A DNA stretch of 6,816 nucleotides from Campylobacterota bacterium (GCA_003646525.1 QMKU01000071.1:1-6816), one strand, 5' to 3'; positions 1 through 6,723 are shown, counted from the first letter of the stretch. The notes: a model not told the origin generated them from the sequence alone. Program-made: numbers and translations.

Positions 1-246
1 GAATTATTAGCAATTTTAAAACATATTGCAAATGATAAAATAACTGCAAGTAAAGAATTCAAACAAGATTTAAATAAACAAATAGCAGATATTCCAAACT
101 TTCCATATAAATATAGAAAATCAATTTATTTTAATGATGAAAATATAAGAGACATGATATTTAAAAAATATACTATAAATTATGAAATTGACTTAAATCA
201 AAATACAATATTTATATTCAGTATATTTAATAAAAATAAACCATAA
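1..246 (+). CDS. RelE/ParE-family toxin, C-terminal fragment (5' end outside window)
   Basis: Reading from base 1 in frame 1 gives 81 codons ending in TAA at 244-246; the start lies outside the window. The residues include FPYKYRKSIYF, then NIRDMIFKKYTINYEID and a C-terminal IFIFSIFNKNKP. This matches the end of small RelE/ParE-fold toxins of type II toxin-antitoxin systems, where a basic Arg/Lys strand is followed by a 'GYTIxYxID' strand and an 'ILGIFNQN'-like last strand. Known members are mRNA interferases or gyrase poisons neutralised by a small antitoxin, usually encoded just upstream, which here would be off the left edge. The gene is much more AT-rich than the minus-strand operon, so it probably has a different origin. 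It converges on the kinase gene and is unlikely to be functionally linked to it. Family recognition is from memory of the motif; which toxin subfamily is not resolved. Confidence 0.65.
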   Translation, partial: ELLAILKHIANDKITASKEFKQDLNKQIADIPNFPYKYRKSIYFNDENIRDMIFKKYTINYEIDLNQNTIFIFSIFNKNKP

Positions 247-350
247 GAATAGGAGTATGCGTGACAACGGCTAATATTATCACGAGGGAAAAGTATCTTG
301 TTCCATTTTTCTTTCTATGGTTTTCAAAAGTAGTGAGTAGACACCTGACC

Positions 351-368
351 CTAAAGGTACTAAAGGTA
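351..368 (+). repeat. tandem 9-mer CTAAAGGTA x2
   Basis: CTAAAGGTA occurs twice back to back (351-359, 360-368). The related string ACCCTAAAG occurs at 348-356 and again at 391-399. It is short and may have arisen by slippage; no function can be assigned. Confidence 0.7.
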
Positions 369-440
369 TGAGAAAAAGTTTGGTTTCTTCACCCTAAAGT
401 TTATGGATATACGGTTAATGTGGAGGTGGTGGGAGGCAGT

Positions 441-468
441 AAAAAGTGGAGATTCAACGGCAGGGGTG
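441..468 (+). repeat. 28-bp direct repeat, copy 1
   Basis: Bases 441-468 are identical to 535-562, 94 bp apart start to start. The repeat starts with AAAAAGTGGAGATTC and ends with ACGGCAGGGGTG. Flanks differ immediately outside both copies. Two exact 28-mers this close are not expected by chance. With only two copies, and an internal inverted arm, this is not a CRISPR array. Confidence 0.9.
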
Positions 469-496
469 TGAGTTTATAAGACCTCACCTCTGCCGT
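457..496. repeat. imperfect inverted repeat (hairpin) inside the repeat region
   Basis: ACGGCAGGGGTG (457-468) pairs with CACCTCTGCCGT (485-496) over 12 positions with one G-T wobble, leaving a 16-base loop. On neither strand is the stem followed directly by a T-run, so it does not look like a standard intrinsic terminator. On the minus strand a five-T stretch comes about 12 bases after the stem. It could still end transcription from the kinase side weakly, or be a remnant of a mobile element. Confidence 0.6.
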
Positions 497-534
497 GCTT
501 AATTCATTGGTATTGCCAAGATGGCAGAAATGAG

Positions 535-562
535 AAAAAGTGGAGATTCAACGGCAGGGGTG
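535..562 (+). repeat. 28-bp direct repeat, copy 2
   Basis: Exact second copy of 441-468. It is preceded by ATGAG and followed by AATGGTGTGG, unlike copy 1. Its last 12 bases (551-562) can pair with the inverted arm at 485-496, giving an alternative to the hairpin formed with copy 1. Confidence 0.9.
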
Positions 563-623
563 AATGGTGTGGGTGAAGGATGCCGATATTGGGATATTTG
601 ATAGAGATTTTTTCATAGCACAA

Positions 624-640
624 TGCCAAAGATAATGGCA
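624..640 (-). other. small stem-loop just downstream of the kinase gene
   Basis: TGCCA (624-628) and TGGCA (636-640) form a 5-bp stem with a 7-base loop, 18 bp after the kinase stop codon on the minus strand. A similar TGCCA-AGA-TGGCA element sits at 514-526. No U-tract follows, so terminator function is unproven. Confidence 0.3.
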
Positions 641-658
641 GGAACTTGGAAAATTAAT

Positions 659-1549
659 TTAATGACCACCTCCATGCTCGCAAATCATATCATACACTTC
701 ACCTAGTCTCTTCATAGACCATGGTACTTCTACACGAAATACTTTGGTATTATTTAGCATCCCTGAGAGATACTTCAATCGAAAGGGTCTGAGATAGCTA
801 AATGAATAGAGGTAGTTGGGTAGTAGTGTGTCAAATTTCTGATAACCTTTGATCTCTTCTATCGTAATATCTGCATCACCATCCACCCCCTTGAGTTCAT
901 AAAATAGATGTATAGGCTTGAAACTAGTAGCGAAATCCTCCACACGATAGCCCAGATCTTCAAACTCTCTATATGGTCTATGGTATGGGTGAGAACCTAC
1001 CGCCATGAAGTTATCATCTTTGATAAATGTGGCTACTTTGTCATCAGAGATCAGCGTATGTCCCTGCTGGATGAAATAGTCTGTCATAGTTGATTTGCCA
1101 CCCATGGATGGAGCTATAAATAGTATAGCTTTACCCTCCACCTCTACGGCTCCTGCATGCAAAAAATCATACATATTCTCTAGTGTTATATAGAGAGGCA
1201 AGAGTAGATGAGTAAACCAAAAACTTAGTAAGCTTATATCACCCTTTTCATCCAACTCATAGTATATGCTCCTCTCTCCTCCTGTCCAGTAGAACCGTAC
1301 TATATCTTTGACCTCATAACACCACGGTTGTCCTGCATCACTACCATCAAATATACGATCACTATAGAGATAAACTTTGCGCCCATGCGCATGATAGAGG
1401 AGAAAACCACAAGTGATAGACTCCTTGATATGACTAGGTGGGTTAGATGACAAATCTAGCTCATATCGAACCTCCGTATCATCAGAAAAGTCCAGATCGA
1501 ACTCTATATCGCTTTTGATCTCTGTACCATAGAGTGTTATAGATCTCAA
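659..1549 (-). CDS. HPr kinase-like lasso peptide tailoring kinase
   Basis: Residue numbers below count from the longer TTG start at 1597 (312 residues). The protein has an N-terminal region of about 145 residues, then LHAGAVEVEG (147-156), a P-loop APSMGGKST (162-170) and ISDD (183-186). This is the HPr kinase/phosphorylase core seen in HprK-related kinases. No HPr or PTS gene is nearby. HPrK-like proteins in lasso clusters of the paeninodin type are known to phosphorylate the C-terminal serine of the precursor; here the precursor two genes upstream ends in Ser, so that role is the best inference. Start choice: TTG at 1549-1547 overlaps the cyclase TGA (TTGA) and has GAGG at 1560-1557, seven bases upstream, giving 296 residues. 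The TTG at 1597 lies 52 bp inside the cyclase gene and is less likely. The gene appears to be the last of the operon. The alternative is a kinase for another small acceptor. Confidence 0.8.
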   Translation of the reverse strand: MRSITLYGTEIKSDIEFDLDFSDDTEVRYELDLSSNPPSHIKESITCGFLLYHAHGRKVYLYSDRIFDGSDAGQPWCYEVKDIVRFYWTGGERSIYYELDEKGDISLLSFWFTHLLLPLYITLENMYDFLHAGAVEVEGKAILFIAPSMGGKSTMTDYFIQQGHTLISDDKVATFIKDDNFMAVGSHPYHRPYREFEDLGYRVEDFATSFKPIHLFYELKGVDGDADITIEEIKGYQKFDTLLPNYLYSFSYLRPFRLKYLSGMLNNTKVFRVEVPWSMKRLGEVYDMICEHGGGH

Positions 1550-3282
1550 GATGCTGCCTCGTAGAGTGACCCACCTGGTTTGATGGCTTTGAGCCAAGCA
1601 GTGAGAGTGATACAGAGCCAGATGACATAGAGATCATAGTTATCTACCTTCGCACCCTCTCGCAACTTCTCATGCATCCACTCTTCGCGGATATAGCTGT
1701 TCCAAGATGAAGGATTTTCCCATATTTTTTCTCTTACTTTCTTCAGATTTCTAAAAAAACTTTTATCTATCAACTTGCTATCTGTGCCTATTCTAGCTTG
1801 TATTAAGATCTCTTCTGGCAACAATCCTCTCATTGCCTTTCTAGTAAAGTACTTTTTTAGATTATGTCGAAAAGTCATATGTATAGGAACATTAAGTGAA
1901 AAATTCATCAATTCTATATTTTGATAGGGTTCGATGCGTTTTAAACTATATGGAGTACTCAGATATCGATCTCTACCTAGATAGTTCGTATAAAAAGAAC
2001 CCAATGCCAACTTATAATTTTCAAACTCTTCCCCTAAACTAAACTCTTCATCTTGTTCAATAAGATTTTTTGCTTTTTTGGTAAGGCATATTGGAAGAAC
2101 AGTACGAGACTGTCTGCCTGATTTTAAATATCTTTTGATCTCTCCTGCTACTCCTCTCAAACCTCTTTTTTCTATAATCTCCTTGATGAGATCAAAACGC
2201 TTATGGAGAAAAATATCTTTGATGAGCTTATGACGATCATCCCTAAAGAGTAGATCTCCATATATGCCAGAGATCAAAACCTCAGCACCATCTTCACTTG
2301 CTCTTTTGTAGTTTGCTTCTATAAGTCTCCACATAAGGTTAACCAACGGAGTATCGGGAGACAAAGAGATGGTATCAAGTTCATCAAATGTCCAATCAGA
2401 TATACCATTAAAAAGTTTCAAAGGTATTTGAAGTTTATCAGTAATGCGTTTTATATTTACAGATTCATCTAAACTATCTCCAGGCAGTTCCCAACTATAG
2501 GCAGTTAGTTCACGACCTTGTCCTCTGAGCCTCTTTGATAAAAAATAGGCAATTGTACTAGAGTCCATACCACTACTGAGCATAATGCCATACTTTTTAT
2601 CATCTTTGATTACTTTGGATGTGGCATTATCTAGTAGTTGCCTATAGTTTTCAATTAAATCTTGTTCATTGGTGCATGGTAGAACATTGAAAAAGATATC
2701 TCTCAGTGGTCTCTTTGGTCGTTTTATACTATTTGCAGACTCTATGACTATAAGTTCACCATGTCCCACAGATAATAACTCTGCAAATATAGAGTCTCCA
2801 AACTCAGTGGGGTCTCCTGCAAATAGCTTGGCTATCTCCAACTCATCTACTCTATCTTCGATATCTTCACGGTGAAACAGATAGATAGGATTGGTAGATA
2901 CTGTAAGTCTCTCGTTTTTGTTGACAAAATAGAGTGGCTGACCCTGCAAAAAAAGTCTATAGAGAAAGGTAGTATCGATAGAGACATCATAGAGTATGAT
3001 AGAGGCTGAGCCCTCAAGATGATATAGACCCTCATATCCATCATTCAGGTAGAGTCTACTGACAGCATCAGCGATATCATCAGATGCTAGATTATCGATC
3101 TCCCCATCTATTGCAAACTGGAGATGAGTATCTCCATCTCTCCACTCAAATATCTCTCCTGAATCATCAGGAGAGATGGTAGTCGCTATATATGAAGATA
3201 GTTCACTTTTAGTATCTTCTAAAAAAGAGAATTTCTCATATATATTTATAGTATCAAAAAATCTATCATACCATATACCCAT
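1546..3282 (-). CDS. lasso peptide macrolactam synthetase (asparagine synthetase-like, C protein)
   Basis: The 578-residue protein is built like class II asparagine synthetase. Residues about 1-200 form a glutaminase-like domain and about 205-578 an ATP-pyrophosphatase synthetase domain. The PP-loop is LSSGMDSS (235-242) and a second conserved stretch is ISGIYGDLLF (337-346), which keeps Asp343 but departs from the usual SGxGxDExF. The N-terminus is MGIWYD, so the glutaminase Cys2 is absent. Lasso cyclases likewise lack glutaminase activity: they adenylate an Asp/Glu side chain of the precursor and join it to the core N-terminus. It starts 19 bp after the precursor stop, which places it as the ring-closing enzyme for that peptide (likely Gly1 to Asp8). 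ATG 3282 directly follows an in-frame TAG, so it is the first possible start; I see no good Shine-Dalgarno sequence. A plain asparagine synthetase is the alternative, made unlikely by the missing Cys and the neighbours. Confidence 0.85.
   Translation of the reverse strand: MGIWYDRFFDTINIYEKFSFLEDTKSELSSYIATTISPDDSGEIFEWRDGDTHLQFAIDGEIDNLASDDIADAVSRLYLNDGYEGLYHLEGSASIILYDVSIDTTFLYRLFLQGQPLYFVNKNERLTVSTNPIYLFHREDIEDRVDELEIAKLFAGDPTEFGDSIFAELLSVGHGELIVIESANSIKRPKRPLRDIFFNVLPCTNEQDLIENYRQLLDNATSKVIKDDKKYGIMLSSGMDSSTIAYFLSKRLRGQGRELTAYSWELPGDSLDESVNIKRITDKLQIPLKLFNGISDWTFDELDTISLSPDTPLVNLMWRLIEANYKRASEDGAEVLISGIYGDLLFRDDRHKLIKDIFLHKRFDLIKEIIEKRGLRGVAGEIKRYLKSGRQSRTVLPICLTKKAKNLIEQDEEFSLGEEFENYKLALGSFYTNYLGRDRYLSTPYSLKRIEPYQNIELMNFSLNVPIHMTFRHNLKKYFTRKAMRGLLPEEILIQARIGTDSKLIDKSFFRNLKKVREKIWENPSSWNSYIREEWMHEKLREGAKVDNYDLYVIWLCITLTAWLKAIKPGGSLYEAAS
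1557..1560 (-). promoter_or_regulatory. ribosome binding site deciding the kinase start
   Basis: GAGG on the minus strand lies within the last codons of the cyclase gene, seven bases before TTG at 1549-1547. Together with the TTGA stop/start overlap it supports translational coupling and favours this start over the upstream TTG at 1597. Confidence 0.5.
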
Positions 3283-3301
3283 CTAAGTGCTTACGCAAAG
3301 A

Positions 3302-3493
3302 TTAAGATTCAAACCAATTCCCTGGATCACCACTGGCTGTATTTTTTCCTTTAGTGCTATGGTTGATCTCTCCTATTTTCGTGAGAGTAGGAGAGAGATA
3401 TGCTCTCTTTTTGGAGATCTTTTCTACGGTCTCTCCAGAGATATCTCTATCTATCACAGTAGTCAAGTTACTATCGTTCTTTTCTATATCCAT
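3302..3493 (-). CDS. lasso peptide precursor (A protein), predicted C-terminal Ser phosphorylation site
   Basis: A 63-residue peptide with a charged leader and the lasso leader signature YxxPxLxxxGxxxxxT: Tyr32, Pro35, Leu37, Gly41 and Thr47, the last being the expected penultimate leader residue. Cleavage after Lys48 would give a 15-residue core, GKNTASGDPGNWFES. Gly1 and Asp8 are correctly spaced for an 8-residue macrolactam ring, leaving a seven-residue tail with Trp12 and Phe13 as bulky plug candidates. The core ends in Ser15, the residue class phosphorylated in paeninodin-type peptides, and a kinase gene follows in the operon. The ATG shares its A with the TAA of the peptidase gene (TAATG) and has GGAG at 3505-3502, eight bases upstream, so translation is probably coupled. 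The cyclase gene begins 19 bp downstream with no terminator between. The activity of the final product is unknown. Confidence 0.88.
   Translation of the reverse strand: MDIEKNDSNLTTVIDRDISGETVEKISKKRAYLSPTLTKIGEINHSTKGKNTASGDPGNWFES
3305..3349 (-). other. predicted lasso core peptide region
   Basis: Codons 49-63 of the precursor encode the mature core. The Asp8 codon is at 3328-3326 and the C-terminal Ser codon at 3307-3305. Hand-calculated monoisotopic masses: linear 1565.67 Da, macrolactam 1547.66 Da, monophosphorylated macrolactam 1627.63 Da. The core boundary rests on the Thr-2 rule and ring spacing. Glu14 is too far from the N-terminus to be the ring acceptor. Confidence 0.75.
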
Positions 3494-4620
3494 TATTTCA
3501 TCTCCAATGTTACATCACCTAGCAAGTTACCATTTCTTATAACATCTCTATAGCTTGCACCCAACGAGCGTTTAGCCTTTTTGATCGCTTCTCCTAATGT
3601 CTTACCTGCTATCATATTTTCAAGTACTTTACCCATGGCTACACCATTGTCGCCAAAACTACTCATAGTTGCAGCACCATAGATAGCAACGGCACCATTC
3701 TCACCTGCGGCAAGCAGTTGATGTGCCATAGTGTTGATATAGGGACTGTCAGCAAATGTTGCATTACAGGCAAATGGTAATGCAATCGCAGTTTTTCCAC
3801 TATTTGTTATAGAGGTAACATCACTTTGATGCAACAGACGACTAAACGACCATGTTGATGACGCTGCATGCCCATTATAAACCAAGAGAGAAGGTCCTTC
3901 CGAAAAAGTACTCATGATCTCGTCATGTGCTGTTGCTGCATTTGAGCTTTCATCAAGATAAACTTCGGTATGTGTCCATCCATTCTCCTCTATTTTGTCA
4001 GATATACTCTTCAGCTGTTGCGCAAAGTCATATCCTCTATCTGCTTTATCTGCGATCAACAGAGCTGTTTTGCTACTCTCTTGTCCAGAATTCTTCCATG
4101 CAAGTGTTTTGTTGACGACATTTTCAAAATCTTCCAGTGTACGAACCGTCCAGCGCCCTATAGCCATAAATGGTAATTCATTCTTGCCCATCACATAACA
4201 GGCATCACATGGTGTATATTTGATATATTCATTACTCTCTGCATATAGACTAGGAATGAAGCTCACTGAGCCCAACCCAAGATAATCATGATAATCATAA
4301 CTCGCTGCGCCAACCAACTGTACATGAGTCACTCCGCTTCTCCTTGCATTTCTCAAATATGCTTTGATCGCAACTGGTGTTGCCATACCATTATCATAAG
4401 CGGCATAAATATCTTCGACATTAACTACTTGGATCTTCCATCCTTCACCTTCTCGTTGTTTGACATAGCGGTCGAGCGTCGCCCCCATAAAGAGCGGATG
4501 AACGATCATCACATACTTTGTTCCCTTTGTTGCTCTTATTGTTTTTCTCAAAACATTATCATTGATTTCCATCGTAGGCGTTTTGCTTGCAATGATCTTG
4601 CCGTCATTAATAGGAGACAA
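3493..4620 (-). CDS. C25 (gingipain-like) cysteine peptidase, catalytic domain; 3' part of a split gene
   Basis: From about residue 35 (TKYVMIVHPLFM) to the end this is a C25-family caspase-fold domain: VVNVEDIYAAYDNG (65-78), PFMAIGRWTVRT (150-161), the catalytic histidine in VYNGHAASSTWS (His251) and the catalytic cysteine in LPFACNATFAD (Cys285). It ends with NLLGDVTLEMK, like the usual 'LLGDPxLxx' end of the domain, so the C-terminus is complete and no sorting domain follows. Family members cleave proteins after basic residues or act in secretion systems and are normally exported. Here there is no signal peptide. The first codon, TTG 4620, directly follows an in-frame TGA, with no Shine-Dalgarno sequence before it or before ATG 4572. 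The upstream frame carries the typical N-terminal half of such a peptidase, so the two are most likely one gene broken by a frame change. The stop overlaps the lasso precursor ATG. Confidence 0.75.
   Translation of the reverse strand: MSPINDGKIIASKTPTMEINDNVLRKTIRATKGTKYVMIVHPLFMGATLDRYVKQREGEGWKIQVVNVEDIYAAYDNGMATPVAIKAYLRNARRSGVTHVQLVGAASYDYHDYLGLGSVSFIPSLYAESNEYIKYTPCDACYVMGKNELPFMAIGRWTVRTLEDFENVVNKTLAWKNSGQESSKTALLIADKADRGYDFAQQLKSISDKIEENGWTHTEVYLDESSNAATAHDEIMSTFSEGPSLLVYNGHAASSTWSFSRLLHQSDVTSITNSGKTAIALPFACNATFADSPYINTMAHQLLAAGENGAVAIYGAATMSSFGDNGVAMGKVLENMIAGKTLGEAIKKAKRSLGASYRDVIRNGNLLGDVTLEMK
3502..3505 (-). promoter_or_regulatory. ribosome binding site of the lasso precursor
   Basis: GGAG on the minus strand lies in the last codons of the C25 peptidase frame, eight bases before ATG 3493. 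It is the clearest Shine-Dalgarno sequence in the operon, fitting a need for high precursor output. Its position inside the upstream gene implies termination-reinitiation coupling. Confidence 0.65.
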
Positions 4621-6631
4621 TCATCTTGTCATAAACAACCATATCTGCGCCATCTTTTTCACCAAAGAGACTAAAGCTAAGCTCATTTCCCGTTTCTCGA
4701 AAAAGAGTATTGTCTATATCTGCTTCTATAATCCAAGCACTTTTGCCTTCTATTGTGGTATTTGCAATTTCCGATCCATTGAGTGCAACAGTCATACGGT
4801 GCAAACCCTCTGTGAAAGCATAAGTATCGATCTTCACCGAGGAAGTGCCTTCTCCTTCGATGATCGGCATCTCAAAAGTACTAGTGTATTCTGCGACTGC
4901 TGTTTCATTGCGTGTTATGAGGTATCCTTCATAAAAAGGATCATCACTTGGTGTCGAGTAGGAGTATCTATTGTTCTTGTCCAAAATGATCTCTTTGGCT
5001 GTCAATGGGACAATCTCATCACTCTGTACAGCCAGCTTTCTTCTTAGACTCAAGATATAACGATTTGCATCCACATAGAGTGCATCTGTTACATTTGGTG
5101 CCATTCCCATAAATTCGATCCAGCTATCTTTTGTCCACTTGCCTCTTTTATCCAAATCCCCTATATAGCGAGCTACACCCTCTCCACGGAAAGAAATAGC
5201 GATATTTTTTGCCTTTTTCTTGCTGAAGTCTATGTCAAGTGCCAAAAGATCCTCATGTGTCACACGATAGACAGCATTTTCTGACACATTCAAAATAATA
5301 GCTTGATTTTTTGCTAAAGTGGCAGTTGTTTTGTATGCAGATTTTTGAATTTTTTTCTTGGATGCTTTGATCTGTTTTTGTACTTTTTGCCAGTCTACTT
5401 TTTGAGCAACTGATCTCTCACCACTCTCTTCATCTATCTTGAATGGTCCGTGACGATCTTCTCTACCACTGATATCAATGCCTGTGATGCCAATGCTCTT
5501 GACATTCATATCATTTGGAATCTCTATACTCGTATGATAATCTCTTGGCTCAAATGAATCCAGCGAACCAGCTATGATCTCACTATTGAGCTTCGTCCAT
5601 CTCTTCCCTTGGACTGCATATACATTGAAGCCGATATTGCCCGTCTCAGACGCAGTACTGAAGTCTATATCTATACTATCTCCACTTTTTTTCGGATATA
5701 TATAGCTGACTGTGACGGGGAGGTAGACTGTATCGCTAGCCGTGAGTGCTTGCTCGACTCCTGTTCCTGAATTATTGAAAAACGCTGTTGCCACAAACTC
5801 TATGGCTTGATCAACTGAATTATCATAAGCTGAATCAACTGTATACTCAAATGTAAATTGACCCGTTGTGTTTTTGGGAATACTTTTCAGCGTACTACGA
5901 TCTGTGCTAGTTGTATTGGCATCTATGATCCAGTTGATATAGTCGCCACCTACATCTGAAGCTACATCATTGCCACTAGCATTTGTCACGATTGTCAAGT
6001 TGCTGACACTTCCATATGTCTCATTGTAGTCAAGATGAAACTCTATATAGTCTGCTGGTCCAGTATCTGAATTATTGGCATTTGCATAGTCAACCGCACA
6101 GGTTGTCGTCTCTCCTGCCTTTACTCCATCGGGAGAACAACTAATAGTTAAACTCAAATCAGGAATACCAATAGGTATAGGGTTTTCTGCGTCAGCACTA
6201 TCAGTTACTCCAGTTTGGCACTTTGCCTTCGTTCCAGCTACAGTATCACTAATACTTTGACAGTTAATAGTACCAGCACTTTGAGCCCAAGTCGCTCCCC
6301 ATGCTACATCAAGATAGCCATTGCCTGTCGAGTCACTGCATAAAATAGTTATCTCCATAGGCGTTGTTGAAGCACTTGAAATATCTCCATTGACAATAGT
6401 TCTATTATATATTTGTTGATCATGTGCATCTCCACAGCCATCATCATCTGCATTATAAAAATCCCCAATTCCAGAATCCAATTGTGTTTGCGTTGGTTCG
6501 ACATCTTTCGCCAAAAGAGGGAAAAGTGATTCATGTACACAGGTATTACCACTATCTTGTGCATTTCCTCCATTTATATCTATATATAAACCAACATCAT
6601 ATCTCGTATTTGTTTTACTTGTAATCGACAT
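4607..6631 (-). pseudogene. N-terminal part of an exported C25-type peptidase: beta-sandwich modules, truncated at both ends
   Basis: The 674 codons encode secreted-type modules: a Cys-containing beta domain with TRYDVGLYIDINGG (10-22), a DUF11-like repeat (about 157-310, IPDLSLTISCSPDGVKAGETTTC), an FN3-like segment with STASETGNIGFNVYAV (325-340), and a region characteristic of C25 peptidase N-termini: VYRVTHEDL (454-462), WIEFMG (504-509) and LYVDANRYIL (518-527). A jelly-roll-like module (about 565-674) ends in MVVYDKMIVSY just before TAA-TGA. The catalytic domain follows in the +1 frame with a 14-nt overlap, so this and the next frame look like one split gene. At the 5' side the frame stays open to 6700, adding residues such as KIIDGCTSNSDTAIVNVD that continue the first beta domain; Met 6631 is therefore not a true start. 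No signal peptide or ribosome binding site is present. The open frame ends where the putative IS630 end begins. An intact but separately translated protein is possible but less likely. Confidence 0.65.
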
Positions 6632-6723
6632 GTCTACATTAACTATAGCAGTATCTGAATTAGAAGTACATCCATCAATTATTTTTGTAATTTTAAGTAC
6701 CTAACCAAAATAAATCATCAAAA

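Larger units (their letters stand above)
247..658. other. gene-free intergenic region between convergent genes
   Basis: There is no credible coding frame on either strand in these 412 bases. The ATG at 257, preceded by AGGAG, stops after four codons. The stretch lies between the toxin stop and the kinase stop. It is rich in short repeats: a 28-bp direct repeat, an inverted copy of part of it, a tandem 9-mer, a repeated 12-mer (ATGAGAAAAAGT at 368-379 and 530-541) and two TGCCA/TGGCA mini-hairpins. The density of repeats suggests a decayed mobile or regulatory sequence rather than plain spacer. No tRNA, riboswitch or clear Rho-independent terminator was recognised. Confidence 0.6.

Noticed and set aside
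457..496. Rho-independent terminator shared by the convergent genes
   Set aside because: The stem is strong enough but no T-run directly follows on either strand.
441..562. CRISPR array
   Set aside because: Only two copies, the spacing contains an inverted copy of the repeat end, and there are no cas genes.
421..674. 10-bp inverted repeat TGGAGGTGGT (421-430) versus ACCACCTCCA (665-674)
   Set aside because: The second copy encodes the Gly-rich kinase C-terminus; ten bases over 250 bp is weak and may be chance.
659..1549. PqqD-like RRE fused to the kinase N-terminus
   Set aside because: The N-terminal 145 residues look like the usual N-terminal region of HprK-related kinases; no PqqD pattern was seen.
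2669..2875. 68-codon + strand frame inside the cyclase gene
   Set aside because: Ser-rich shadow of a well-supported cyclase frame on the other strand.
3305..3313. Glu14 of the core as ring acceptor
   Set aside because: It would give a 14-residue ring; lasso rings are typically seven to nine residues, which Asp8 satisfies.
3287..3553. 88-codon + strand frame antisense to the lasso precursor
   Set aside because: The minus-strand precursor has motif, ribosome binding site and operon context; the antisense frame has none of these.
4600..4625. Programmed +1 frameshift joining the two peptidase frames
   Set aside because: No recognisable slippery codon or stimulatory element at the TAT-TAA-TGA junction; an indel is simpler.
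4288..5047. Open + strand frames of 128 and 161 codons antisense to the peptidase genes
   Set aside because: They mirror real minus-strand coding frames, have Cys/Ser/Ile-rich protein without domain features, and lack ribosome binding sites.
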